Source: Yponomeuta sedellus
Lineage: Eukaryota > Arthropoda > Insecta > Lepidoptera > Yponomeutidae
Assembly (NCBI GenBank): GCA_934045075.1
Contig: OW203722.1
Location: 2,325,001-2,389,000 of the forward strand
Direction of reading: 5' to 3'
DNA: 64,000 bases
A model generated the notes under the pieces. The model saw only the letters and a program-made list of their open reading frames with translations. It made no database searches and was not told where the DNA came from. Positions 21,004-33,135 of the stretch are shown here, piece after piece; positions within the stretch are counted from its first letter, which is position 1; every line of letters starts with the position of its first letter. The position numbers were made by a program, and so were the translations under genes.

Positions 21004-21249
21004 TAGAATATTTTCGGGGATTAATCGCGTAGTACTTTATTATTGTCCGACATTGTCAGTGTAGTGTGTCGCAACCCTAATAGTGCTTTGCGATGGCTGA
21101 TTGAGCGTAGTCTGAAACCTCATCAGCCGAAGATGCGAGCGGGTGCCAGCCAACAGTCTTCTCATGACCACGATGACTGTAACGTCGTCGAAACGTCGAC
21201 GTAAAACAGCAATAAATTACTACGCGACCAAGCCCCGAAAATATTCTAA
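21004..21249. mobile_element. MITE with TAGAATATTTTCGGGG ends
   Basis: Terminal inverted repeats of about 40 bp (AGAATATTTTCGGGGATTAA against TTAC...CCCCGAAAATATTCTAA) enclose a 165-bp interior. This is a longer relative of the near-pure hairpin at 36678-36795. Mirror copy at 22975-23220. Confidence 0.75.
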
Positions 21250-21384
21250 CTACAGGATAAGTGATTTTGTTGTACAGCGTAACTTAGAAAACCACATGTG
21301 TCGGGGTTCGAACCCACAACCTTCCAAATGTATAGCAAGCGCTATATATGTATGACCGCGCTACTACCGCACCAGCCAGTACAA

Positions 21385-21646
21385 TTATACTGTTTTTAAT
21401 GCACTAACCCGTGCTAAGGACAATTTAAAAAACCTATTTAGAGGCTAAAAATTCCACCCATGCCGGGATTCGAACCCACGACCTCTGGCTATCCGTGCCA
21501 GCGCTCTTTCCAACTGAGCTAATGGGCGACTCACAGGCATCAGTGAAATTTCGAACCTCTTTAAAATATTCTCTGTATTACGAACAGGCAGCCAATGTCG
21601 CTGCCTGTACGTAATACAGAGAATATCGTGCAATCGTCACTGTACT
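21385..21646. repeat. 309-bp family piece (minus) with inverted junction
   Basis: The minus-strand head region (GGATTCGAACCCACGACC) runs to ATATTCTCTGTATTACG and is then joined to its own complement around AATGTC, giving a hairpin at about 21565-21631. This forms the inner border of the left palindrome arm. Confidence 0.75.
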
Positions 21647-22577
21647 CGATCACTGTTCCGATGTTAAAACCTAACTGCAAAGTAGGTGGTCGGGGCTGTA
21701 AGTAATGCAATTTGCTTAAGTCAGATGTCGCTGCCTGTACGTAATACAGAAAATATTGTAAAGAGGTTCGAAATTTCACTGATGCCGTGAGTCGCCCATT
21801 GGCTCAATTGGTAGAGCGCTGGTACGGATAGCCAGAGGTTGCGGGTTCGAATCCCGGCATGGGTGAAATTTTTAGCCTCTAAATAGGTTTTTAAATTTGT
21901 TCCTTAGCACGGGTTAGTGCATTAAAAATAAAAATAGTGTAATCATGTGGGTACAGTGATATCGTTCCGATGTTAAAACCTAACTGCAAAGTAGGTGGTC
22001 GGGGCTGTAAGTAATGCAATTTGCTTAAGTCAGATGTCGCTGCCTGTACGTAATACAGAAAATATTGTAAAGAGGTTCGAAATTTCACTGATGCCGTGAG
22101 TCGCCCATTGGCTCAATTGGTAGAGCGCTGGTACGGATAGCCAGAGGTTGCGGGTTCGAATCCCGGCATGGGTGAAATTTTTAGCCTCTAAATAGGTTTT
22201 TAAATTTGTTCCTTAGCACGGGTTAGTGCATTAAAAATAAAAATAGTGTAATCATGTGGGTACAGTGATATCGTTCCGATGTTAAAACCTAACTGCAAAG
22301 TAGGTGGTCGGGGCTGTAAGTAATGCAATTTGCTTAAGTCAGATGTCGCTGCCTGTACGTAATACAGAAAATATTGTAAAGAGGTTCGAAATTTCACTGA
22401 TGCCGTGAGTCGCCCATTGGCTCAATTGGTAGAGCGCTGGTACGGATAGCCAGAGGTTGCGGGTTCGAATCCCGGCATGGGTGAAATTTTTAGCCTCTAA
22501 ATAGGTTTTTAAAAATGATATCATTTCTCACGGTATCCTAGTTTGGGACCAGGCCCTATATTATGTTCATGCATTGT
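21647..22577 (+). repeat. Palindrome spacer: tandem array of 309-bp tRNA-related units
   Basis: TTCCGATGTTAAAACC recurs at 21656, 21965 and 22274, giving an exact 309-bp period and nearly three units, essentially identical. Each contains an A-box-like TGGCTCAATTGGTAGAGCGC and B-box GGTTCGAATCCC. The array ends near 22512 and is followed by about 65 unrelated bases before the right arm. Confidence 0.9.
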
Positions 22578-25509
22578 AGTACAGTGACGATTGCACGATA
22601 TTCTCTGTATTACGTACAGGCAGCGACATTGGCTGCCTGTTCGTAATACAGAGAATATTTTAAAGAGGTTCGAAATTTCACTGATGCCTGTGAGTCGCCC
22701 ATTAGCTCAGTTGGAAAGAGCGCTGGCACGGATAGCCAGAGGTCGTGGGTTCGAATCCCGGCATGGGTGGAATTTTTAGCCTCTAAATAGGTTTTTTAAA
22801 TTGTCCTTAGCACGGGTTAGTGCATTAAAAACAGTATAATTGTACTGGCTGGTGCGGTAGTAGCGCGGTCATACATATATAGCGCTTGCTATACATTTGG
22901 AAGGTTGTGGGTTCGAACCCCGACACATGTGGTTTTCTAAGTTACGCTGTACAACAAAATCACTTATCCTGTAGTTAGAATATTTTCGGGGCTTGGTCGC
23001 GTAGTAATTTATTGCTGTTTTACGTCGACGTTTCGACGACGTTACAGTCATCGTGGTCATGAGAAGACTGTTGGCTGGCACCCGCTCGCATCTTCGGCTG
23101 ATGAGGTTTCAGACTACGCTCAATCAGCCATCGCAAAGCACTATTAGGGTTGCGACACACTACACTGACAATGTCGGACAATAATAAAGTACTACGCGAT
23201 TAATCCCCGAAAATATTCTATGTGTACAAGTCGCGAAAGTTTAAAATATGTCTCTTATCCTGGTCCCAAACTAGCATACCTTGTGCTATAGTAACCAGGC
23301 AAGGACTTCACAAACATGGAAATACACCCAGACTGAGGTTATTTGTTCAAATGCACGGCGGCCTCTAGAATCGAACCCACAACCTTTGACAAGGTAATCA
23401 GACGTGATATCGCTAGACCAACGAGGTACTTTACTTTAGTGTGGAACTGCCTATATGTTTCGTGCTTACAGTGTACGACACGTCAGCCTCCAATGGAAAT
23501 CGCACCCACGTCCTCTGTTTAGTAATGAACCATAAACGCTAGACTACGAGGCGGTCATATTAAAATTTGTTAACTGTCTATCTATCTATTCTATTCTTGC
23601 TGCGTTCACACGTCCTCAACTTTACAGCATAAGCCACTGCTTTAAGCTTTAACTAAGTAGCAGCGTATCAACTCTCTCTCTAAAGAAGAAAGAGACAAAA
23701 AAAGAGAAACAGAGTCTCTGTCTCTGTTACTAACACATGCAGACACAGTATTTTCTAAGGTTAACACGAGCACTAGACATAATAAAAACTCTATTTACAC
23801 GGATTTCACTCGTTTCATTTTACAATTTTCCGACTTTTCGGCACTTTCACAAGTACTGTGGTCTCGGGAGACGGTACTTGTAATAGGGCCGAAACGTCGG
23901 AAAATTGTAAAAATGTAAAATTAAACGAGAAAAATCCGTGTAAATACAGTTTTTATTATGTCTAGTGCTCGTGTTAACCTTAGAAAATACTGTGTCTGCA
24001 TGTGTCAGTAACAGAGACAATGCGCAGTCACGCTCTCTCACTCTCTTTTGCTTTTTTTGGCTCTTTATTCTCTAGAGAGAGAGAGAGAGAACAGTTGGAG
24101 CCACACCTCTGTCATGTTTCTACCCAAAAACACAGAGTTGGTATCGCTGCTACTTAGTTAACTGCAAAGTTGAGGACGTGTGAACGCGGTTAGAATTTAT
24201 GACCGGGGGTGTATATTGCTGATTTTAAGGATAACGTTTAATTATGTGGTGTAAACGGGTATATTATTATTATATCTACATTTACACTATTATAATGAAG
24301 AAAAGTTTGTTGACCGTTGATAAAGCAAAGGTGAGTCAGGATCATGGCACGTTGCAGTCCCTGGTCTCTGCTTGCCCCGATGAGGGGCAAGGCGGTCATA
24401 TCAAAATTTAGTAACTGATAACTGTCTGCATGTGTCAGTAACAGAGACAATGCGCAGTCACGCTCTCTCACTCTCTTTTGCTTTTTTGTCTCTTTCTTTT
24501 CTAGAGAGAGAGAACAGTTGGAGCCACACCTCTGTCCTGTTTCTACCCAAAAACACAGAGTTGATATCGCTGCTACTTAGTTAACGCTTAAAGCAGGGCT
24601 TATGCTGCAAAGTTGAGGACGTGTGAACGCGGCTAGAATTTTATGACCGGGGGTGTAGATTGCTAATTTTGAGGATAACGTTTAATTTTGTGGTGTAATA
24701 GGTTATTTGACAGTGTAAAAAAGAAGTATTTAAATACATATTGTATCAATTATGAATTTTAAAACCGAATTAAGGCATTTTAACTAAAACAATGACAAAA
24801 AACAGGTTAGAACTTAATAGTTCTGTAGTAATTTTATCGAAAACAGCTGGTATTGGTCGAATCTATAATGACGTCATAGGTCAGTAAATATAGCAATCCG
24901 AGACACTGAGAATTGACATGACGATTGTTTGTTTACTGATCGGTGACGTCACTCATTCATGTACGACGCCACATTGCTGAAGACAGCGTATTGGCGGTTT
25001 TTTAAAATATATTTAACTGCTTTTTTAGAAAAACATCTGAACACTTATTAATTAAAAAATCTTTATCAGTGTAATCAAATAATCTATGTGAGCACTTATA
25101 AAAACAAAAAACTTACCAACAAAAAATCTGAGTCGGTTTTCAGAAACCTGTCAAATAGCCTATTGGGTATGTTATATATACATTTACACTATTATGACGG
25201 CCTCGGTGGCGCAGCAATTTGGCACGCTGACTGTAAAACCGAAGGTCTCGGGCTCGATCCCCGGCCGGGCTAAACTCGAAAACGAACTTTTCTAATCTGT
25301 CTCGGGTCTTGGATGTTATCTATGTATTTATTGTATTAAATCTATGGTCGAGTTAGCACCTATAACACAAGTCATTTAGTTGCACTTAGTATAGGGCTAA
25401 CAAAATCTGTGTTATATGTCGATGAATATTTATTTATTACCGCGGTTGTCGACCTTGATGTTGGGCATAGGTAATGAGCTGTTAGGGTTTTAACCTCCCA
25501 ACACCATTT

Positions 25510-26139
25510 TTGATATTTTGTCATTCTGTCCTATTATTCTGCGATCCTAATAATATTATAAATGTAAATGTTTTCAAAATGGGCCAGATAGTCTCCTTCG
25601 ACAACAGGCAGGATAAGGAAATCGATCGCCGCATCGACAACGCCTGGAAGAGCTTCTGGTCTATGAAAGAACTGATGAAGGGAAAGTTACCACTTGCCCT
25701 GAAGCGAAAACTCGTCGTCATGTACATCCTAACTTACGGTGCACAAACCTGGTCTTTTACCGAATATCAGAAGTCGAGACTTATGATTTGCCAGCGGGCA
25801 ATGGAGCGCAGTATTCTAGGTGTAAAAATAATTGACAGGATTCGTAATACAATGCTGCGCTCCAGAACCAAAATTGTCGATGTTGGAGCTGCAACCGCTA
25901 AGCTGAAGTGGAACTGGGCGGGTCATCTAAGCCGTATGGGCCCAGAGAGGTGGGCAAAAATCGTCACTGACTGGGTTCCGCGCGACGGATATCGCAAACG
26001 TGGCCGACCCAAGCGGAGATGGCGGGACGACCTTACAACCTTTCTGCCGGACTGGCAGGAAGTGGCCATGAATAGGGAGGAATGGAAGACAAAAGGGGAG
26101 GCCTTTGCCCAGCAGTGGGACACAATCGAGGCTACATAA
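25510..26139 (+). pseudogene. RTE-type reverse transcriptase C-terminal fragment, mirror copy
   Basis: Same 209-residue frame as 18085-18714, on the opposite strand. The one difference I found is an Ile codon at 25828-25830 (base 25829) where the left copy has Arg. It shows the same loss of the RT core and is non-functional. Confidence 0.85.
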
Positions 26140-29100
26140 AAAAGGCTACAGTTTCAAAGATCAAAAACTCGAGATTTTTATATATTAGACTGGCTGGTGC
26201 CCGCGACTTCCGGACACCAGCCGTGATATCAAGTATGCTGTGTCTCAATTCAGATCTTTGTCTATCTGTATGCCTAGTGTGATGTTACTCCGTTCAGCCG
26301 TTATTACTTTATTGAGTATCAAACATCCAAACATCTACTAAAACTTTAAAAAAAAAGTATCAATTATAATATTAGTAGCTTACCAATAAAATTTTAAATT
26401 TACCACAAAAAGTATCAGCGACATTATATAACTTAAATACCTATCTATTAATAGGTTAACTTTATTGTATTAATAATCATTTAACAATACATCCCTAAGT
26501 TTTCAATTTGACTAACTTATTAGTACTGAAATTGACTGGGTCATTTAGATTAACGTGAAATGAATCCTTCATTTGATGACGTCATTGTAAATAAATAAAA
26601 AGAGGTCCTATCTTGACTTGTCGCTTTGTTTCGCGGGAAGGACATATTGTAATTGGGATGTTTCACTAATCCCCATTAAAAATCCCCATTGGCATATCTT
26701 TTTGGTAGAATAAATTACTCGAGAAATAATTTTGTTATCATCTGCGAATTATTATGTGTGTAACAAATAATCAATGTTAAAAACCTATTTAGAGGCTAAA
26801 AATTCCACCCATGCCGGGATTTGAATCCGCGACCTCTGGCTATCCGTGCCAGCGCTCTAAGTCGCTGCTGTATCGGGGCTGTAAGTGATGCTATTTGCTT
26901 CGGCCAGATGTCGTTGCCTGTACGTAATACAGAGAATAGTGTAAAAAGGTTCGAAATGTCACTGGTGCCGGTGAGTCGCCCATTAGCTCAGTTGGAAAGA
27001 GCGCTGGCACAATTAGCCAGAGGTCGCGGGTTCGAATCCCGGTATGGGTGGATTTTTTAGCCTCTAAATAGGTTTTTAAAATTGTCCTTTGCACGGGTTA
27101 GTGCATTAAAAATAAAAATAGTAAAATCATCAATGACAAGTTTGAATACAAATGTATTCTAACTTCTAACTTTAACTATTAAATTCAAATAGAGACCATA
27201 GTCAAACATAGGTGGGTGCACAGCATTTGCCGCCAAAGACAAGACATGCCTTAACCAAGAGGTAAGTAAGGCACTACTGAAACACCCTTACTACAACGAG
27301 TAGATAAAATAATTAATAGCAAGGACATTAAGCTGAAAATCCCGCGTAATGAATGAGTGTCGGGCCAAGTTTCTTGGGCGCTTTGCGGGCCACCTGAACC
27401 TGGGTATTTGGTACTGCCCCTACCTTGAAGAAGAAAGACTGAAAGGACCACCGAAGGGCCGAAATAACAAAGAGAGAAAATAAAGAAAGAGTTTTTATTA
27501 TTACAACAAGACACATGACAAAAACATAACGTAACCTCAAGCTTGTTTCCCAGAGGCCGACACCAGGTACTGCCACTTGCCTCGATCCTGACAGATCACC
27601 TTCGCTTCATCAGTGTCGTTGCATGCACGCACGCCAGTTTCGGGCACTTTTTATTTTTTTACTTTTTTAATTGACATAGTATCAACTAAAGCAGAAAGAA
27701 AACGAAATACAGACGAATAAAAATATAAAAAGAAAAAAAAAGATATCATACAATTAGTCTAAGGCTGTGTCTCTGTTGTACTGACAGAGTGAGCCTCCAG
27801 CGCTGATTATCAGCTAGTGCCGGCAATAGCTTATAATAAGAGTTAAAATGACTTAATGCTTTGTTTTAAATTGTGTAAATAGGGTATTAATATCTATGAT
27901 CCAAAGCTTTGCTTGATTATAAATTACGAATATTTTAAATATATTTTGTTTTTTCATACTCATACTTACCACGAAAAAACCGGTGGCTTGGGTGGCTCCG
28001 CACATATTGACCTGTCTTTGCTGTAGCATTTTTTTAACCCAGGAGAAACCCTATTACGGGTTCCACCGGCTCGGGGGAGCACGGTTATGTCGGACTCCTC
28101 GCCCTGAAACTCCCTAGGAGTTTAAGTCGGCGGTATACCGACTAAAACTCCTGGGGTGTTCCGCCGTACTCACAAGGGACGGGGCCACGGGAACGTTTGA
28201 GCACACTTCCGCAACCCCGTCTCCGGATTTTCGAATGACTGAGGTGACAGGCGTCTTTTAGAAAGCATTAACGGTTAGTTTACCACTGTAAAACAGGTAA
28301 CAATCAAAGTGCCGGTTTATGAAATGAGAATTTAAAGTAAATAAGTAAATACTTAAGGAACGTTCTGTCACACACTTTTTTCTGACAAATTCGAAGCGAC
28401 AGTACTACAGTTAACTATTTACTTAGCGAAATAAATTCTTAATTCATAAACCAGCACTTTGATGTACCCTTAGTAAAATACAATTAGAGTCAGCTAACTC
28501 CGAGTTTTGTTTTTCGATGGATCATCTTTCATAATGCCCTGCGTGTCTTAACAACTGTACTCAGGATGGCCAGGGGTACCGTGGGTCTGAAATGGACCTA
28601 ATAACATTTTTTTTTTTAACATTACATAACACTTGCATACAAGCACATACATTGCTTCTGGCCCTGCACTAGGATACATTGTATCGTGGGAACCAGAAAC
28701 AACGATATCACAAACATGTAAGCGTCCAAGACCTGGTTTTTTTTCCCAGCCAGGATTCGAACCCGAGACCTCTTGCATGGTAGGCAGATGCGCTACCGCT
28801 ACGCCACAGAGGTCGTCACGTATAATGATTGCAAGTGATAGACCAGTCGACGAAGCAAAGTTCTGGGCCGTAACTGTTAAGTTAATTATTATTGTTTTGC
28901 CATCGACACGCTAAGAAGAAAAAGTTTTGTTTTCGTTTTGTTTACTAGGCATGAAAACAGGTAACAATCTTCTTCTTCTTCAGGCTATATTAGTCCACTA
29001 CTGGACATAGCCCTCCCCTAATGAGCGCCATAGCGCAACGTTGTGCCACTATTGGGGGGGTAATGCCCATAATCCTCACGCTGGGCATGCGGGTTGGGGA

Positions 29101-30132
29101 TCGCAGTTCGGTGGAATTGTACTGGAGGGGGCGCTGCTGCCCATCCCCTGGTTTGTGTTCCTTAGTCGCCTTAGAGTGAACTAACTCAGAGAAGAATCTG
29201 CTGTCTTCTGTTTAACCATCCTTCTGTTTGTACCATATTTTATCATAGCTTTGTAAGTATTGCTCAAACGTAACTTGGACAGGGTAAGGCGATTTTATGC
29301 TTAGATTCTTAGCCGTGTCTTTCGAGAGTTATTCTGCGCACCTGAGACAAGAAGCAGTTTTTTTTTTCAAAGTATTATCCCATTGTTTTGAAAGTTGTAA
29401 CAGAATCTTGTATGTTTATCAATAGATACTGTTACTAAAACTGGGTGTTGTCTTACCAATTCGTTATCAACCCTTGTATGTCCCCACTGCTGGGTCTCTT
29501 CCTGCATGGCAGGAAGGTATAGGCCATACTTCACTACGGGGGCCACGTTACGAGTAATATATAACTGTGTATGAGTATCGCGAATCATTGAGAAATACTA
29601 AAGACGATTATTTTGTAATTTTGTATAATAGAAGGATTTTTGCATTAAAAAGTTAAAATTACTTTGCTGAATTCCGCCAAAAATCCCACAAGCACCATGC
29701 GGCTAGCTAATGCACCGCCCTCCCTCCCACTTTTTCAAGCAGAAGCAAGACACGAACACACCACCACCAACACCAATACTTGTGTGAGAAAACACGCGAC
29801 GCGTTTCGCCTCTAACACGAGGCATCCTCAGGCTCCCAAATGCAAGTGACCGTCTCCGCTTTTTTTTTTTTTAACCCTATAAAGGGCACCCTCCGGAGGA
29901 CACGGGGGAGGGAGGTGGTGAATGCTCATGCATAACAGCACGGACCCGGCCGTGCTGCCAATGTGGGACTCACAAGAAGTGCGCCTACCCACTAAACACC
30001 ACCTTGGGACTGGTTTTGGTCCTAGAGACCCCTAAACCCACATCGGGAGCGACCCCCCTCGAGGCCGAGGAGGGCGCACAGCGGAGCTCCCTAGTGGAGC
30101 GTCCGCTCAGAAGAGTTTATATTACAAAACTG

Positions 30133-30538
30133 CTATGAAAGAGCAGTGCCCCCCCTAGGGGGGACACTGGCAGAGGAGGGGGGCGCGTCTGACTGAGACC
30201 GAGCCTCTAAGAGGTGGTTCAGGTCAGACGACAATTTGTCGGGCGGGTCAACGAGTACGTTCCTGGGCCTGCGCACCAGGTAACGTGGGTCCGTCGTGGG
30301 CGGAGAGTAAGCCGCTGCTTCGCGGATCAGGGGGTTGGGATGTTCTTCAGCAGTGCTGAAGAACGTCTCTGAGAGGGACCTAATAAATTGCTGCATGGTT
30401 GGGATTTCCATGTCCCGATGTAGGTCTGCGTTCCTGACGCACCAGTGAGCGTTCAGTGCCCTACGAATAAAAATGTTCTGTACCCTCTGCAGTCCGTACA
30501 GGGCTGAGGGGGACGCGTGAGCGAAGACGGGTACCGCG
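30133..30538 (-). pseudogene. Jockey-like RT C-terminal fragment, mirror copy
   Basis: Reverse complement of 13686-14091, giving the last 135 or so residues of the RT frame, including MEIPTMQQFIRSL and the Pro/Ser-rich tail. It is cut at 30538 by the outer edge of the inverted repeat, so the catalytic core is absent. Confidence 0.88.
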
Positions 30539-30540
30539 CG

Positions 30541-31270
30541 GGTGTTGCGGGTTCGAATCCCGGCATGGGTGAAATTTTTAGCCTCTAAATAGGTTTTTAA
30601 ATTTGTTCCTTAGCACGGGTTAGTGCATTAAAAATAAAAATAGTGTAATCATGTGGGTACAGTGATATCGTTCCGATGTTAAAACCTAACTGCAAAGTAG
30701 GTGGTCGGGGCTGTAAGTAATGCAATTTGCTTAAGTCAGATGTCGCTGCCTGTACGTAATACAGAAAATATTGTAAAGAGGTTCGAAATTTCACTGATGC
30801 CGTGAGTCGCCCATTGGCTCAATTGGTAGAGCGCTGGTACGGATAGCCAGAGGTTGCGGGTTCGAATCCCGGCATGGGTGAAATTTTTAGCCTCTAAATA
30901 GGTTTTTAAATTTGTTCCTTAGCACGGGTTAGTGCATTAAAAAAATAAAAATAGTGTAATCATGTGGGTACAGTGATATCGTTCCGATGTTTAAACCTAA
31001 CTGCAAAGTAGGTGGTCGGGGCTGTAAGTAATGCAATTTGCTTAAGTCAGATGTCGCTGCCTGTACGTAATACAGAAAATATTGTAAAGAGGTTCGAAAT
31101 TTCACTGATGCCGTGAGTCGCCCATTGGCTCAATTGGTAGAGCGCTGGTACGGATAGCCAGAGGTTGCGGGTTCGAATCCCGGCATGGGTGAAATTTTTA
31201 GCCTCTAAATAGGTTTTTTAAATTTGTTCCTTAGCACGGGTTAGTGCATTAAAAATAAAAATAGTGTAAA
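30541..31270 (+). repeat. Second tandem array of 309-bp tRNA-related units
   Basis: It begins mid-unit at TGTTGCGGGTTCG, immediately after the palindrome edge. TTCCGATGTT recurs at 30671 and 30982 (311-bp period, with two extra A residues), giving about 2.3 units. Units match those in the spacer closely. Both arrays are followed by AAAAATGATATCAT. Confidence 0.9.
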
Positions 31271-31408
31271 AATGATATCATGACAAACACGGAAAATACC
31301 CAGACAATATGTGTAATCTTAATTGTTACTAGAGACAAAATAATAATTTAAATTTCAATTGTATTGGCTGATTTTAAAAACCTATTTAGAGGCTAAAAGA
31401 TGAGCGCT

Positions 31409-31470
31409 GAGCGCTGGCACGGATAGCCAGAGGTCGAACGCGCGACCTCTGGCTATCCGTGCCAGCGCTC
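31409..31470. repeat. Perfect 28-bp-stem hairpin from opposed SINE heads
   Basis: 31409-31436 (GAGCGCTGGCACGGATAGCC...) is exactly complementary to 31443-31470, with a 6-base loop AACGCG. It consists of the tRNA-like region of the 309-bp repeat joined head to head, and the minus-strand remainder continues to about 31525. Confidence 0.9.
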
Positions 31471-31522
31471 TTCCAACAGAACTAATGGGCGACTTACCAG
31501 CATCAGTGAAATTTCGAACCTC

Positions 31523-31705
31523 TCTGTTTTAAGTGTGTGTGTTTGTTACTTCTTCACGTCTACCGACTGGAGCGAATTTAATAAAATTTAGTATGGAGTT
31601 AGCTGACACCCTGTTTTAACACATAGGCTACGTTTTACTGCGGGAAAATATCTTATTCCCAGAGGAAAATCGATAAACGGCGGGTAACACCGCGGGGCAC
31701 AGCTA
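31523..31705 (+). repeat. Helitron-like repeat copy
   Basis: It has the same ordered motifs as 10056-10267: GTGTGTGTTTGTTAC, a diverged GGAGCGAATTTAATAAAAT core, TACGTTTTACTGCGGGAAAA and GGTAACACCGCGGGGCACAGC. The 3' end reads CTACTCG, so the CTAG terminus has decayed. Confidence 0.6.
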
Positions 31706-32769
31706 CTCGTAGTGCCCCGTAGGTAAAGTAAAAATAAAAGCCCTCATTGAGTAAAACGAATCTTTTAAGATTTCAGACTACTTTTGTTTATTTCTATAGT
31801 ATTCTTCCGGAAAATTCATATTAGGTGAATAATACACCAGCATCAGGGATCCTTGCAGACTTGGGTATGTAAAAAAGAAAAGATAGAAAAATACTTGGTC
31901 AATTCCAATGCACTAAAAATTCCGGACATCCACCGGTATACGATATCCGTTGGTGGAATTTAAAGGTGGATTTTTTATCAATCAATCAATCTTTTATTGC
32001 AGAGTAAGTGTAGATAGGTGGTATACATTTTGTGCTACTTATTACTTAGTCACCCTTTACGGATACGATATTACCTGTTCTCCTTGCTTAGTGGCCTCAC
32101 AATCCGACCCCAAGATACATCTAGCAATCGTAGGGCTAAGCAAGTTACATAACTAACTATTTACGCAATCTTATTGTTAGCATTTGAGTATGTATTCTTT
32201 GCCTAGTGGCCTAACCTCCATATTTCCTGAGATACAACTAAAAAACCCACCTTGAATTATCCCAACAAATTATACCAATTGACACACACACACACACACA
32301 TACATAACGCAACTCATTCATGTATAAAACATATTCGTGATTAAGCATGTATTTAACATAAAGCCAATATAATAGTGTAGAAAATGAGAATAGTTAAAAT
32401 TTTTGTTTGTACCAAGCTCGCATTTTAAGTGGTCAACCTCTGCTTTTACCAATTAATTAATCCTTACTCGAATCTTATTATAAGGAAATGCAATGCAATA
32501 TACAACTATGATGAAGTTCGTCAGTTTAGTGGTTACCTTATCATTAAGTTTAACGTGTCTTGTTGATGCGCTCACGCGGCACGCGTCAAGATACCTACAT
32601 TTGTTTTCTTAAAATAGTTGCACACTCGGGAGAGTGGCTGGTATTCACAACACAGGTTTTTTGCCCACTGTTAATACCATTCTACACCAACTATGCCATA
32701 ATAATAAATATGTACCTACCTATTACTGTACCGTGTATCTTGTAAAATTGATTCAATAAAAATTATCTT
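31706..32769. other. Unassigned AT-rich stretch
   Basis: Short repeats only: a CA-dinucleotide run near 32281-32300 and a TTATCTTATCTTA tail near 32754 resembling the LINE 3' tail at 36270. No protein is recognised. Confidence 0.35.
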
Positions 32770-33135
32770 ATCTTATATTACACTATTTTTATTTTTAATG
32801 CACTAACCCGTGCTAAGGAACAAATTTAAAAACCTATTTAGAGGCTAAAAATTTCACCCATGCCGGGATTCGAACCCGCAACCTCTGGCTATCCGTACCA
32901 GCGCTCTACCAATTGAGCCAATGGGCGACTCACGGCATCAGTGAAATTTCGAACCTCTTTACAATATTCTCTGTATTACGTACAGGCAGCGACATCTGAC
33001 TTAAGCAAATTGCATTACTTACAGCCCCGACTACCTACTTTGCAGTTAGGTTTAACATCGGAACGATATCACTGTACCCACATGATTACACTATTTTTAT
33101 TTTTAATGCACTAACCCGTGCTAAGGAACAAATTT
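32770..33135 (-). repeat. 309-bp tRNA-related repeat, 1.15 units
   Basis: A full unit on the minus strand (B-box complement GGGATTCGAACCC near 32868), with the start of a second unit repeating the CACTAACCCGTGCTAAGGAA segment at its right end. It lies in inverse orientation to the nearby array. Confidence 0.8.

Larger units (their letters stand above)
13686..21646 (+). repeat. Left arm of giant inverted repeat (7,961 bp)
   Basis: Every feature here has a mirror copy at coordinate 44224 minus its position, with no indel detected over the whole arm. Only two mismatches were noted (13691/30533 and 18395/25829). The outer end falls inside the LINE RT frame. The inner end (TGTACT at 21641-21646) falls next to the 309-bp array. 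Contents: LINE 3' half, fold-back right arm, RTE fragment, SINEs and MITEs. Confidence 0.95.
22578..30538 (-). repeat. Right arm of giant inverted repeat (7,961 bp)
   Basis: Reverse complement of 13686-21646. It holds mirror copies of all left-arm features in opposite orientation: MITE 22975-23220, SINE 23264-23427, fold-back 23595-24193, SINE 25194-25400, 309-bp pieces 26779-27116, MITE 28303-28463, SINE 28614-28816, dispersed repeat 28970-29174 and the fold-back arm 29642-29847. Identity ends at 30538, inside the LINE RT sequence, where an array unit begins. Confidence 0.95.

Noticed and set aside
30541..31270. CRISPR-like array
   Set aside because: Units are 309 bp, contiguous and tRNA-related, without short repeat/spacer alternation, and the DNA is eukaryotic.
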